50,053 nt of DNA from Candidatus Obscuribacterales bacterium (GTDB taxonomy: Bacteria > Cyanobacteriota > Vampirovibrionia > Obscuribacterales > Obscuribacteraceae). The stretch lies in NCBI GenBank assembly GCA_019747875.1, contig JAIEQI010000026.1, positions 1 to 50,053 on the forward strand, written 5' to 3'. This document shows positions 24,499 through 33,263 of the stretch, piece after piece (positions within the stretch are counted from its first letter, which is position 1; every line of letters begins with the position of its first letter). The translations under genes and the position numbers were made by a program. The notes beneath the pieces are model-generated. The model saw only the letters and a list, made by a program, of their open reading frames with translations, made no database searches and was not told the DNA's origin.

Positions 24499-25974
24499 TT
24501 AGTTGCTCGACCCGTTCGGGCTTGCAGATTGGCTATTCATCGGCGAGATCAGAGCGTTCAGTTCCAGCTCTTTTTCCAAGTATGACTTTTCTTCAAGTGG
24601 TTTTTTCAAAGTCTTTGATAGATTTGCAAGATCCCGATAGACAGATTTCGCTTTGTCGAATTTCTTGACCTTCGCAAAATAAGTGGCGGCCAAGTTTAAG
24701 TGCTTCTCTGCTTCAGTGAAGGACTGGTCAATGCATTCCTGGTCTGCAAGTCTTAAGTATGCAGCAGCAAGATTCTCTTCTATGGTTTGTGTATTGGGCG
24801 CAAGCGCATCAGCTTGCTGTAGCAGGGATGTTGCTTGCGCAAAATTTCCCCCGGCGAAAAATTCTGATGCTTGCCTGTTCAAATCAATCGCTTTTTGGAT
24901 TGGAGAATTCGATTCGGCTGATTCTTGTCTACTTTGATTCCTAATTCGTGCAAGTTCTTCTAGGTCGCTCTCATAAAGTCGCTTCGCGGTTCGTTTGTCT
25001 CTCTTTGATAACTCACCTGTAAATGCATCTCTATTGAATGCAAAAAACATTGCATCTCCGGGGCGGCTGCTGTGGCCTAAGCCCAAGCTGTGACCTGCCT
25101 CATGTAGCGCTGCTGCCCGTCGTTCTGCCGGATCTTCCGATTGCAGAATTTGCACCTTTGCCGATAACATTTTGCCATCTTGCGACTTCGATACCAATGT
25201 TTCACCACCTTCAAGCGGGCTTGAAAGAGAGCTGGCGTCGTTAGTCCAGCTGCACAGAATTTTTGCTTCATCAGCGTTAGGCGTGAATTCGATTTTGATT
25301 TTTTTGTCAGTCGCTTTTGCCCAGTCTCGGAATGCTTCGCAGAGTTGTTCTTTATCCCTGTTTTCGGCAACGTAGATCTTGACCGGCATGCTATCTGCCG
25401 TCCATATCGCCGGACTTGAAGCTTCTTCAAGATAATCAAGTTCAGATTTTACTGCTATCGATCGCTGCCAATCTCGTTCAGTTCTAAGCTTGTTGAGTTC
25501 AAGGTCGATCTTCGCGGCTGCTTGCGGCTTCGTTTGCGCAAGTGTTTTTTGATAGTCTTCGGTCGCCGTGATTGCTTTGTCTAATTCTCCTGCTGATTTG
25601 TACGCCTGGCAAAGATAAAAAAGTGCTGGATAATATGATGGCGCTATGTCTCGCGCTTTTGACAATACCTGTATTGCTGAGTTGATCTTGCCAAGCTTGA
25701 TCAGAACAATTCCATAATTTGTGAGCACGCTGACGTTATTGTTCTTAGCTAGGCGTTCCAGAATTTCTTCTGCATCCTTGTTTTTGTTTTGCTTCACCAG
25801 TAAGCTTGCCTGCTCGAAAAGCGTTCTCTCCGTCTTTTGAGCTTGCTCTTCATCCGCATTTAGAGCGGTGCTTTTGCTGGCATCTTGCGCTTGCACATCT
25901 GCAACACACAGCAGGACCACGCAAAATGCGATAGTCAACTTGGAACAGACTGAAAGCGTTGGTTTATTGATCAC
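24499..25974 (-). CDS. Secreted TPR protein with matrixin-like zinc metalloprotease domain
   Basis: This 491-aa protein (GTG at 25972-25974 overlapping the upstream stop as GTGA; a TTG at 25998 is the alternative) has a signal peptide ending near VQAQ. N-terminal TPRs (about 35-160) precede a protease domain (about 190-340) with the zinc site ALHEAGHSLGLGHSS, matching HExxHxxGxxH of the M10/matrixin group, and a following Met (AMFF) as in metzincins. C-terminal TPRs (about 360-470) close the chain. A protease inserted between TPR blocks is unusual. It is probably exported. Substrates are unknown. Confidence 0.85.
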   Translation of the reverse strand: MINKPTLSVCSKLTIAFCVVLLCVADVQAQDASKSTALNADEEQAQKTERTLFEQASLLVKQNKNKDAEEILERLAKNNNVSVLTNYGIVLIKLGKINSAIQVLSKARDIAPSYYPALFYLCQAYKSAGELDKAITATEDYQKTLAQTKPQAAAKIDLELNKLRTERDWQRSIAVKSELDYLEEASSPAIWTADSMPVKIYVAENRDKEQLCEAFRDWAKATDKKIKIEFTPNADEAKILCSWTNDASSLSSPLEGGETLVSKSQDGKMLSAKVQILQSEDPAERRAAALHEAGHSLGLGHSSRPGDAMFFAFNRDAFTGELSKRDKRTAKRLYESDLEELARIRNQSRQESAESNSPIQKAIDLNRQASEFFAGGNFAQATSLLQQADALAPNTQTIEENLAAAYLRLADQECIDQSFTEAEKHLNLAATYFAKVKKFDKAKSVYRDLANLSKTLKKPLEEKSYLEKELELNALISPMNSQSASPNGSSN

Positions 25975-26429
25975 ATCTGTGGGATTACTGTGGGGCAAGC
26001 TTTCGCCTTTTCCAAAAGCTCACTGTGATATTGCGCAAATTTTGCCCCGCCAAAGTCGGCCGAAATGCGCACACATTCTTTTTCAATAGCATTTGCCGCA
26101 GGATCTTGCCATGTGTCATAAGGATATTCCATGCTTTTTTGACGCCTGTACCAAATCTCAATGCATGTTTTTTTCCATGCCATGACTAAGGGAATGGGCG
26201 TTCCATCATTGCTTTTCTCTTGGAGCGTACTAATCCATGACTTGTTAATTTTGATAGGTGTTCCGCCCGGATAAACCTTGGCTTCATGATCTGAAAACGC
26301 AACAATCACTTCCGGTGTAAATTTGTGAACGGCAACCAGAACGTTGCCGTCTTGTTTGCACCAGGGCAACTCTTTGATCATGTCTAAAAAACTATCAAAA
26401 ACTAGGCTAGGGCTGGACGTTTCTGTCAT
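25971..26429 (-). CDS. Hypothetical soluble protein
   Basis: This 152-aa protein starts at an ATG behind AAGGA. It has no signal peptide, membrane segment or recognised motif. The composition is mixed alpha/beta with several Trp and Cys (LPWCKQDG, WYRRQKSMEYPYDTW, KACPTV). It overlaps the TPR-metalloprotease gene by four bases and is probably translated with it, so a supporting role is possible but unproven. Confidence 0.65.
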   Translation of the reverse strand: MTETSSPSLVFDSFLDMIKELPWCKQDGNVLVAVHKFTPEVIVAFSDHEAKVYPGGTPIKINKSWISTLQEKSNDGTPIPLVMAWKKTCIEIWYRRQKSMEYPYDTWQDPAANAIEKECVRISADFGGAKFAQYHSELLEKAKACPTVIPQM

Positions 26430-26585
26430 GAAGGTGATCCTTGCTCTTGAAAAACTGTTAGCTTATCTTTTTGTGCCCGCTTTTTCCTGAAAAAACTGCT
26501 TGCGCATGAGATACAAGGTCGATATTCATTATTTGTTGTGCTATTCTTCTCGACCTTAGAACTTTCCGGAATCGTCGTCGATATC

Positions 26586-26927
26586 ATGGCTTCAAAAGAA
26601 ATAATAAGATTGGACGAGCTGAAATCTCTGTACGGTGAAGATTCGGTTCGTGAGCTTCTTGAGCTCTCCCTGGGAGAAGCGCGCACCCTTATCTCCAGCC
26701 TGGAAATAGCTGTTCCCGCCAAGAATCAGCAAGCCGTGAGCGCTGATGCTCACCAGCTCAAGGGAATGGCAGCAACCATGACTATCGACCGCTTGGCTGA
26801 ACTGAGCAAGGAGTTGGAGTTTGCGGCCAAAGACAATATTTGGGACGACTCTCCCCGCATTCTTTCTGACATCTCAAAAACCTTTATTGAGCTGGAGCAG
26901 TACTTAAAAACTGCCTTTCCGCTTTAA
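26586..26927 (+). CDS. Histidine phosphotransfer (HPt) protein
   Basis: This 113-aa protein is a single HPt domain with the phospho-His at His56 in AHQLKGMAATM, followed by IDRLAELSKELE. The ATG at 26586 is chosen as the first Met; its ribosome site is weak and a GTG at 26538 is an alternative. HPt proteins relay phosphate between receivers. It lies upstream of a histidine kinase and several multi-receiver proteins, and could connect them. Confidence 0.88.
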   Translation: MASKEIIRLDELKSLYGEDSVRELLELSLGEARTLISSLEIAVPAKNQQAVSADAHQLKGMAATMTIDRLAELSKELEFAAKDNIWDDSPRILSDISKTFIELEQYLKTAFPL

Positions 26928-27254
26928 CTAAACCGCTCGGAAGACGCAGGCAAATTTAGGCCCTGTTAGAAAATCTGCCAAGAGCCAACGAAGCAACAAG
27001 TTCATTCTCCACTGCGCACAGAACCCGCTGTAATCAGCGGAGGAGTTGAGAGGGGCGCCAGCCCAGCGAAACTCCGGAGCGTCTATGGATAGGAGGGGCG
27101 CCAGCCCAGCGAAACTCCGGAGCGTCTATGGATAGAAGGGGCGCCAGCCCGGCTCGCCTGTAACAGTTAAGGGACGATAGCCCTGTGAAACTCGTCAGCG
27201 TATATAACCAGAAAAGATTATAATGGGGGCTGGGACGCCGGAGCTGAGCGCTGC
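26928..27254. other. Intergenic region with tandem repeats
   Basis: No gene was found in these 327 bp. The centre is a 43-bp tandem repeat (27051-27150), and a variant of the dispersed motif follows at 27187-27200 (GAAACTCGTCAGCG). The kinase gene begins at the right end with a TTG and no clear promoter. Confidence 0.65.
27051..27150. repeat. 43-bp tandem repeat, two copies and a partial third
   Basis: Units start at 27051, 27094 and 27137 with AGGGGCGCCAGCCC. The first two units are almost identical; the third diverges after the first 14 bases. Each full unit contains CGAAACTCCGGAGCGT, the inverted form of the dispersed motif, and the palindrome GGCGCC. The period is not a multiple of three, so the array is not coding. 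Confidence 0.85.
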
Positions 27255-28781
27255 TTGAAGTCTTTTCAACTGGATCTTAACCTCGGTCAAAAAGCGGTGA
27301 TTTTGGTTGCTGTGCCGCTTGTTTTCGAAATTATTTTCGTCGGCATTTTGGTTGGGCTTTTGCGCCAATCCGAAGCTGAGACTTTCAAAGAGCGACATGC
27401 CCGGGCCATGGTCGCGGAAAGTAACAGCCTGCTTAAGAACTTCATGGATGGAGGCATTCTCATCCATTTATACGTCAGCACGAAAAAAGACAGTTTCCTT
27501 CAACGGCAACAAGAGATTTGCGAGGAGATTCCCCAGCAATTCCGTTCATTGAAGATAATGGCGGCGGATAGTCCGCGTACAAAAGAGTCGGTCGAACGCC
27601 TCGAAAATGCCTGCCGTAAGGGGTTGGAGCTTATGACTGCCGCCAAGCTTTTGAAGGGCGAGGATGCAGCTGCAATGAACTGGGTTGGATCAAATGATGA
27701 GTTAGCGACAACAACGGAACAGTTGATTTCGGGCTTGCGGGGCTTTGTCAAAGAACAGGAACAGGCCGAGCAAGTGGATTCCAATGCTGAGGCTAATGCA
27801 CGCTTGGCCGTCATGCAATGGCTGGCAGGCGGGGTGCTTTTTAACTGCATTCTTGTTGTGTTGATTGCCATTTATTTTCATAAGGACATTATGAGCCGTC
27901 TGATCGTCTTGGTAGAAAACACGCGCCGGCTTGGACAAGGGAAACCGCTCCAAGATCGCGTTTCGGGAAAGGATGAAATAGCACTTCTGGACAGTGTTTT
28001 TCACGATGTAGTGGATGCGTTGGATGAGGCGTCGAAACGCAAGCAAGAACTGATGAGTATGGTTACACATGACCTGCGCACACCGCTCACGTCAATCCGT
28101 TCCACAATGACGTTGTTGAATGAAGGTGTACTTGGAGAGCTGCCGCCGCGCGCCGCAAAGAAGGTCGGTGCTGCCGAAAATAGTGCCAACCGCCTGATAG
28201 CATTGATAAATGATCTTCTCGATATTGAAAAGCTTGAGGCAGGCAAGATGCAGATTGTGCTCTCCAATGCGGCTCTTGCTTCGATTTTTGAAAGTTCTTT
28301 GAACTCAGTTTCAGCCTTTGCTGATGATGCGGGAGTTCGCATAGAATGCAGCGAAAACGAATACGTTGTTAAAGCCGATCCTGATCGAATAATTCAGGTG
28401 TTGGTAAATCTCTTATCGAATGCCGTTAAGTTCTCTCCGAAAGATGCTGTGGTCGAGTTGAAGGCCGACAAAGTGGACGATCAATTCATCGAAATTAGGG
28501 TGATAGATCACGGGCGCGGCATTCCTGAGGCGTTTCAAAGTAAAGTATTTGAGCGCTTCCAACAAGTCAATCCCGGTGATGCAACAGAAAAGAAGGGCAC
28601 TGGGCTTGGTTTGCCGATTTGCAAAGCAATTGTTGAAGCACATGGTGGAGCAATTGGCGTCAAAAGCAAAGTTGGTGAAGGCAGTACCTTTTTCTTTCGT
28701 TTGCAGATGGCTTCAGGTCCTTCGGTGCAAAATATTTCCGAGCCTGAGTCTCAGGCCACCAGCCCTGCTCCGAACGGCTAA
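27255..28781 (+). CDS. Membrane sensor histidine kinase
   Basis: This 508-aa kinase starts at a TTG. Transmembrane helices (about 12-36 and 192-212) enclose a helical extracytoplasmic domain of about 155 residues, of four-helix type. A HAMP-like segment leads to the HisKA domain with His272 in VTHDLRTPLTSIR, then HATPase with VNLLSNAVKFSP, DHGRGIP and GTGLGLPICKAIVEAHGG. A Ser/Pro tail ends the protein. The lipoprotein gene follows 5 bp later. No own receiver is attached; partners are likely the receivers encoded at 30521-35231. Confidence 0.94.
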   Translation: MKSFQLDLNLGQKAVILVAVPLVFEIIFVGILVGLLRQSEAETFKERHARAMVAESNSLLKNFMDGGILIHLYVSTKKDSFLQRQQEICEEIPQQFRSLKIMAADSPRTKESVERLENACRKGLELMTAAKLLKGEDAAAMNWVGSNDELATTTEQLISGLRGFVKEQEQAEQVDSNAEANARLAVMQWLAGGVLFNCILVVLIAIYFHKDIMSRLIVLVENTRRLGQGKPLQDRVSGKDEIALLDSVFHDVVDALDEASKRKQELMSMVTHDLRTPLTSIRSTMTLLNEGVLGELPPRAAKKVGAAENSANRLIALINDLLDIEKLEAGKMQIVLSNAALASIFESSLNSVSAFADDAGVRIECSENEYVVKADPDRIIQVLVNLLSNAVKFSPKDAVVELKADKVDDQFIEIRVIDHGRGIPEAFQSKVFERFQQVNPGDATEKKGTGLGLPICKAIVEAHGGAIGVKSKVGEGSTFFFRLQMASGPSVQNISEPESQATSPAPNG

Positions 28782-28786
28782 GCGAT

Positions 28787-30427
28787 ATGAACAATCGTGC
28801 TTGTCTGCTCTCGGTACTCTTTCTTCCACTGCTCCTGTGCGCTTGTGGTGTGGATCGGCCGTTTTATTTGCGCGCTTGGGAAAGAGACCGTCTTGCAGCG
28901 GAAAAGGCACGAACGCAGCACCATCTTCAAAGCGCGGAGAGGCACGCGCGGGATGCCGTGAGCCAGGCCGAGCATTTGGGAGCTGCCGACTTTCGTTTGG
29001 CTGTCAGCCTTTATGACCTTGCCTGTATTTATATATTGCGCGAGAAATACAAACTGGCACAGCCTTTAATTGAACGTTCGCTAGAGGTACTGCACCGCGC
29101 GAGCTTGTATAGTTCAGCCTTCATTGACCGCGAGATAATTCAACAAGAACGAGCTCGCGCATATCTCGTGCTTGGCGATCTGGACTATCGGCGAAAAGAC
29201 TACAGGAAAGCACTCTCTGACTATGACAATGCAAGAAAGTTGTTGGAGCAATGGTGCAATTCAGAAAGATTGGAATCAAGCAACCCATTGGGGACTGAGT
29301 TCGTGCGGTCGATTTGGGGTCAAGCCGAATGCCAGTTCGCTTTGAAAAATAATGCCACCGCGGAGGAGCATTTTCGCCAAAGTTTGCGCCTTGCAGAAGC
29401 AAACGCTTATCCACTGTCGCGTGATTTGCAAGAGCGCTTCAGCGAATTCTTGCGCTCACAAGGAAGAGAAAATGAGGGCGAAACTGCGGCGGACAAATGG
29501 CGAGCACTCAGTGTGAAAGGGCGCGAATGCGCTAAAAAGAAAGACTATAAGCTCGCGCGCCAGTATTTTCTCAGTGCGCTTGAGGAGGCGAAGTTATTTC
29601 GCCCTGATGACGTCAGGCTTGCCGCTACTTATAAAAACATTGGAGATATGTCTACCAGGCTCGGCGAGCGGCTTATGTGTGAGCTTTATTACGAGAAGGC
29701 GTATGATGTGTGCAAGAAAATGGGCCAGCCGCTCTTTGCGCTCACTGATGATCTGCTTCAAGACATTGCAGCTGTAAAAATGGTGCTTGGAAAATTCGAG
29801 GACAGTGAAAAGTGCTACCGTGATGATTTAGCTATGCGAGAAAAGTATTATGGTTCAGGCGAAAAAACGGCCGAAATCATGCTGCAGCTTGCCGAGTTAG
29901 AGATGCTGCGTGGCAACATTGAGAAGCAGCACAGTTATGCCATAGAATCACTTACGACTATTCTTCGTGACCATGGAAGTCGGCGCAAAACGGCTAGCTC
30001 CTTTCAAAGGCTAAGTGCAGTCTTCACCAATGTGCATGACTATGCTCGCGCGCAACAGTGTATGGATGAAGCGCTCCGCATTTGGAAAGACCGGCTTGAA
30101 CTTCGCGGCGAGCGTATTTCGAGCAATCTATACAGGCAGGCATTTTTGGCAGCTCTTCAAAATAAATCTGCAGACGAAAAAGAATACCTCGAGCGTGCTC
30201 GCCAGTCGCTAAAGGTTGCTGATGGGGGTGAATTTCTCTCCATCGCTCGACTGATTCGCACGCAGTTGCTGGAAATTCGAAACAGGCCAAATCGCCAGAT
30301 AATTTCTGAAAAACTTCATCAGTGGCATCGGGGTCTGCTCAAAATGGCAGCCGAAAGTGACTTGGCTTCGGACCAGGCAACTACCAAGAATTTACAGAAG
30401 ATCGTTCAGGAAGCCAATAGGTACTAG
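28787..30427 (+). CDS. TPR lipoprotein
   Basis: This 546-aa protein has a lipoprotein signal (residues 1-19) with the lipobox LLLCAC, so Cys20 should be lipidated. The remainder is TPR-like helices, many of the larger Kinesin-light-chain/TPR_12 type, for example AAEKARTQHHLQSAERHA, YRKALSDYDNARKLLEQW and AEEHFRQSLRLAEANA. Lack of any catalytic motif points to a scaffold or sensor-partner role on the outer face of the membrane. Five bases separate it from the kinase gene, so it may supply or modulate the kinase signal. Confidence 0.85.
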   Translation: MNNRACLLSVLFLPLLLCACGVDRPFYLRAWERDRLAAEKARTQHHLQSAERHARDAVSQAEHLGAADFRLAVSLYDLACIYILREKYKLAQPLIERSLEVLHRASLYSSAFIDREIIQQERARAYLVLGDLDYRRKDYRKALSDYDNARKLLEQWCNSERLESSNPLGTEFVRSIWGQAECQFALKNNATAEEHFRQSLRLAEANAYPLSRDLQERFSEFLRSQGRENEGETAADKWRALSVKGRECAKKKDYKLARQYFLSALEEAKLFRPDDVRLAATYKNIGDMSTRLGERLMCELYYEKAYDVCKKMGQPLFALTDDLLQDIAAVKMVLGKFEDSEKCYRDDLAMREKYYGSGEKTAEIMLQLAELEMLRGNIEKQHSYAIESLTTILRDHGSRRKTASSFQRLSAVFTNVHDYARAQQCMDEALRIWKDRLELRGERISSNLYRQAFLAALQNKSADEKEYLERARQSLKVADGGEFLSIARLIRTQLLEIRNRPNRQIISEKLHQWHRGLLKMAAESDLASDQATTKNLQKIVQEANRY

Positions 30428-30520
30428 GACTCTGGATCACTAAGCAATTGTGACTACAGGACTCGGTACTTTTGTAAGTGCGGTAAAATAGGCTGAGAGC
30501 GCCTCAATCCGGCTTGTATT

Positions 30521-30913
30521 ATGTTAAAGATTGACAAAGTTCTGCTTGTCGATGACGACGATTACATTCGTCGCATCGCCGAGATTGCCTTGAAGAAAGT
30601 AGGCAAGTGGGAAGTGCTGCTTGCCAAGAGTGGGTCGGATGCTTTGACCGTTGCGCGTGAAGAGAGCCCCGATATTATTTTGTTGGATGTAACAATGCCG
30701 GACCTGGACGGTCCTGCCACATTCGCGAAACTCAGGGAATGCGCTGGCACAGCCTCGATTCCGGTAATCTTTTTGACCGGGCGCGTTCAACAAGATGAAC
30801 TGGCCAGATTTAATGAGCTAGGAGTGAACGGGGTCATAAACAAGCCGTTCGATCCCATGAAATTGCCCGAGCAAATTTGCCAAATGCTTGGATTGGAGCA
30901 GCGTGTCAATTAA
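30521..30913 (+). CDS. Single-domain response regulator
   Basis: This 130-aa protein is one receiver domain: VLLVDDDDYIRR (acidic pocket), Asp56 in ILLDVTMPDLDG, a Thr in IFLTGR and Lys in VINKPFDP. No output domain is attached. Its stop overlaps the start of the next gene by one base (TAATG at 30911-30915), so the two are translationally coupled. It likely takes phosphate from the kinase at 27255 or passes it on through an HPt domain. Confidence 0.92.
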   Translation: MLKIDKVLLVDDDDYIRRIAEIALKKVGKWEVLLAKSGSDALTVAREESPDIILLDVTMPDLDGPATFAKLRECAGTASIPVIFLTGRVQQDELARFNELGVNGVINKPFDPMKLPEQICQMLGLEQRVN

Positions 30914-32238
30914 TGGACTCCAATAATAAACAGACAACAATTCTTTTAATCGATTCTGATGATCGTTTTCGCCGCCTGATTATTAGTGCCGGAGAGCAGT
31001 ACGCCAGTCGGATAATTCAGGCTACAAGCCTGGCTGAGGCGGAACTTGAGCTTCCGTTTTGCAAAGCCGACCTCATAATCCTTGATTGCCAGTTGAAAGA
31101 TGGCGACGCCATGAATTGGTTGCAGGCAAAGCGTCAGTCAGGCATGAATGCTGAGGTTTTTGTAATTACCAATGGCTGCCATCTTACTTCTGATTACACC
31201 AAGCTCAAGTCTGAACTTGGAGTTAAGGTCTTTTTGCATAAGCCGGTCTCGCCTTATATCCTGGGTGAAATTCTAAAAGAGCACTTCCAGGTGGATTCGA
31301 AACCATCTGCAACTAAGCCGCCTTCCGATGGGCCGGATCTCGATGCGATTGAACGTGAAATTAAGGCTCTTTCAACCGAATACATGCGTGAATTGCCTGA
31401 ACGATTTGAATTCCTGAAGCGCCAGGTGCAAGATTTGAAACTCGGTCGTGGAGAGGCCTCCACGGCGAAGAACGAAGCTCATAAAATCAAAGGGACCGCC
31501 TCCTCATACGGAGCCCACGAAATTGGAAAGCTTGCTGTCGTTATTGATGATTGCTTGAGAAAAGTTGATGCTAATGCCAGCGCATGTGACGCGGCTTTGT
31601 GGAAGACTCTTGAGGATGCTATTGACGAGGCTCTTAGAGTAAGTCAGGAGTCCGTTGATCAAAGCAATTCCGAAGCTGCCGTCCCTGCCGTTTATAGCGA
31701 ACGGCAGGCTTTGAGTTCTCTGGGATTGTCTTGCGGGCGCGGTCATAACATTGTCATTGTTGATGACGATCCCGACTTCACCAAGCGGGTGTCCTTGGTA
31801 CTTGGCTACGAAGATATGCTGGTTTACTCGTTCAACGACGCAAAGAACCTGTCAGCAGTTCTTGCCGATCTTTCTCCGGATCTGCTGATTCTGGACCTTA
31901 ATATGCCCGATGTCGACGGTTTTGAGGTTTGCAAAAGAATCCGTCTGGATAGCCGCTGGCGTAACTTACCAATCGTTTTTCTGACAGCCCAGACAGGCTG
32001 GGAAACGCGTGTTGCCGCATTTGATGCCGGCGCCGATGACTATATTCCGAAGCCCGTTGTAAACCAGGAGCTGATAGCTCGAATCCGCTTCCGGGCTGAA
32101 AAATCACGCCTTCAGGAGCAGGTCCAGAGCCAAACCAGTATTAACCAATTGCTGTGGCGGGCCATGTACATGTTACTGGTCCAATCGCAAGCTACAAGCA
32201 GGCAAGAGGGGCTTTCCTCCTCCGGTAAGTCTGGTTAA
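30913..32238 (+). CDS. REC-HPt-REC phosphorelay protein
   Basis: This 441-aa protein starts at the ATG at 30913 overlapping the previous stop. Receiver 1 (about 8-125) has Asp58 in LIILDCQLKDG and Lys in FLHKPVS. The HPt domain (about 145-250) carries His190 in AHKIKGTASSYG. Receiver 2 (about 278-400) is canonical, with Asp328 in LILDLNMPDVDG and Lys in YIPKPV. No catalytic or DNA-binding domain follows. Receivers on both sides of an HPt suggest an internal relay, though direction cannot be read from sequence. Confidence 0.9.
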   Translation: MDSNNKQTTILLIDSDDRFRRLIISAGEQYASRIIQATSLAEAELELPFCKADLIILDCQLKDGDAMNWLQAKRQSGMNAEVFVITNGCHLTSDYTKLKSELGVKVFLHKPVSPYILGEILKEHFQVDSKPSATKPPSDGPDLDAIEREIKALSTEYMRELPERFEFLKRQVQDLKLGRGEASTAKNEAHKIKGTASSYGAHEIGKLAVVIDDCLRKVDANASACDAALWKTLEDAIDEALRVSQESVDQSNSEAAVPAVYSERQALSSLGLSCGRGHNIVIVDDDPDFTKRVSLVLGYEDMLVYSFNDAKNLSAVLADLSPDLLILDLNMPDVDGFEVCKRIRLDSRWRNLPIVFLTAQTGWETRVAAFDAGADDYIPKPVVNQELIARIRFRAEKSRLQEQVQSQTSINQLLWRAMYMLLVQSQATSRQEGLSSSGKSG

Positions 32239-32294
32239 ATCTAATTCGGGCATAAAACTTGCTAGACTTACATGTCCCTAATGTGTCTGGCTCG

Positions 32295-33242
32295 ATGTCT
32301 GCTTGGAAACCGTCCTCTTTCTCGACAGCTTTGCAAACGGCAGTGCTTGCCATGCTTGTAAGTATGGTATCGCATACGGTGTTGGCCCAGGATAACGGAC
32401 CGATCGCTCCTTCGGCGCAAAACGATCAACTCTTGTTGGACGAAGCTACAAGGCCGCTTCCGCCGTCCGCTCAGATGAATCAAGCCGGCGATACGTCCAT
32501 GCTTGCTGCTCCGCCAGGGCTTCAGAATTCCTATGGTTCCTATCCCCAGAACAATGTTGCGACTGGCCTGCGACCGACATCTGGTTGGGTGCCACTACAA
32601 CAGCAACCGCAATTACCACCAGGTTTGGTGCTCCCTGTAATGCTTGATACCTCGTTGGATATGAATGGACTGAAGGCTGGCGATTATGTACAGGCTCATT
32701 TGGCACAAAATGTTTCGGCCGGCGGAGCCTCCTATTTGCCTGGCGGCACTAAATTCTATGGAACCGTAGGGGAAGATTCTTCCCGTCATTTCGAGCGCAA
32801 AGCCGGAAAAATGGGAATTGAATTCATGCAATTGAAAATGCCGAACGGCACGCTCATTCCGTTGAGAGCACATCTGCTTGGGCGTCTTGAAAATTATCTG
32901 AACAATGATGGACGTGCTCATGGCGAAGGCATGGGGCAAAAGCTCATGAGTTGGGGCTGGCGAGGCGGCCTTGGCTCGGGGATTGCGTCGGGGTTCGGTA
33001 GCGTATTTGGAGCGGTCGCTGATGGCGGCCGCGGACCGGGCAGCGGGGCCTTTGTTGGTGCCGCTATGGGTGGTGGCAGTGGGTTGATGGAGAGTTTGTT
33101 GTATCGCCGTGGACATGACACCATCATGCATGCCGGTACTCAAATGCAAATTCAGCTTGATTCAAGCGTTAATCTTCCCTGGTCCAATTCAGGTTCAAAT
33201 CGTTATCTGCCTGGTACAGGCAGAAATACAGGTATCTTTTGA
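32295..33242 (+). CDS. Secreted VirB10/TrbI-like beta-barrel domain protein
   Basis: This 315-aa protein starts at the ATG at 32295 (a TTG at 32259 is possible; no good ribosome site at either), with a signal peptide ending near VLAQD. A Pro/Gln/Asn-rich linker (about 25-115) precedes a domain resembling VirB10/TrbI: LVLPVMLDTSLDMNGLKAGD, LPGGTKFYGTVGED, and MQLKMPNGTLIPLR. A Gly-rich stretch (about 220-275) corresponds to the antenna region. It is much shorter than VirB10, lacks the N-terminal inner-membrane part, and no other T4SS scaffold gene is nearby. It sits between two signalling genes on the same strand. Confidence 0.7.
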   Translation: MSAWKPSSFSTALQTAVLAMLVSMVSHTVLAQDNGPIAPSAQNDQLLLDEATRPLPPSAQMNQAGDTSMLAAPPGLQNSYGSYPQNNVATGLRPTSGWVPLQQQPQLPPGLVLPVMLDTSLDMNGLKAGDYVQAHLAQNVSAGGASYLPGGTKFYGTVGEDSSRHFERKAGKMGIEFMQLKMPNGTLIPLRAHLLGRLENYLNNDGRAHGEGMGQKLMSWGWRGGLGSGIASGFGSVFGAVADGGRGPGSGAFVGAAMGGGSGLMESLLYRRGHDTIMHAGTQMQIQLDSSVNLPWSNSGSNRYLPGTGRNTGIF

Positions 33243-33263
33243 TAGGTCAGAGGCTAAAGCGAA

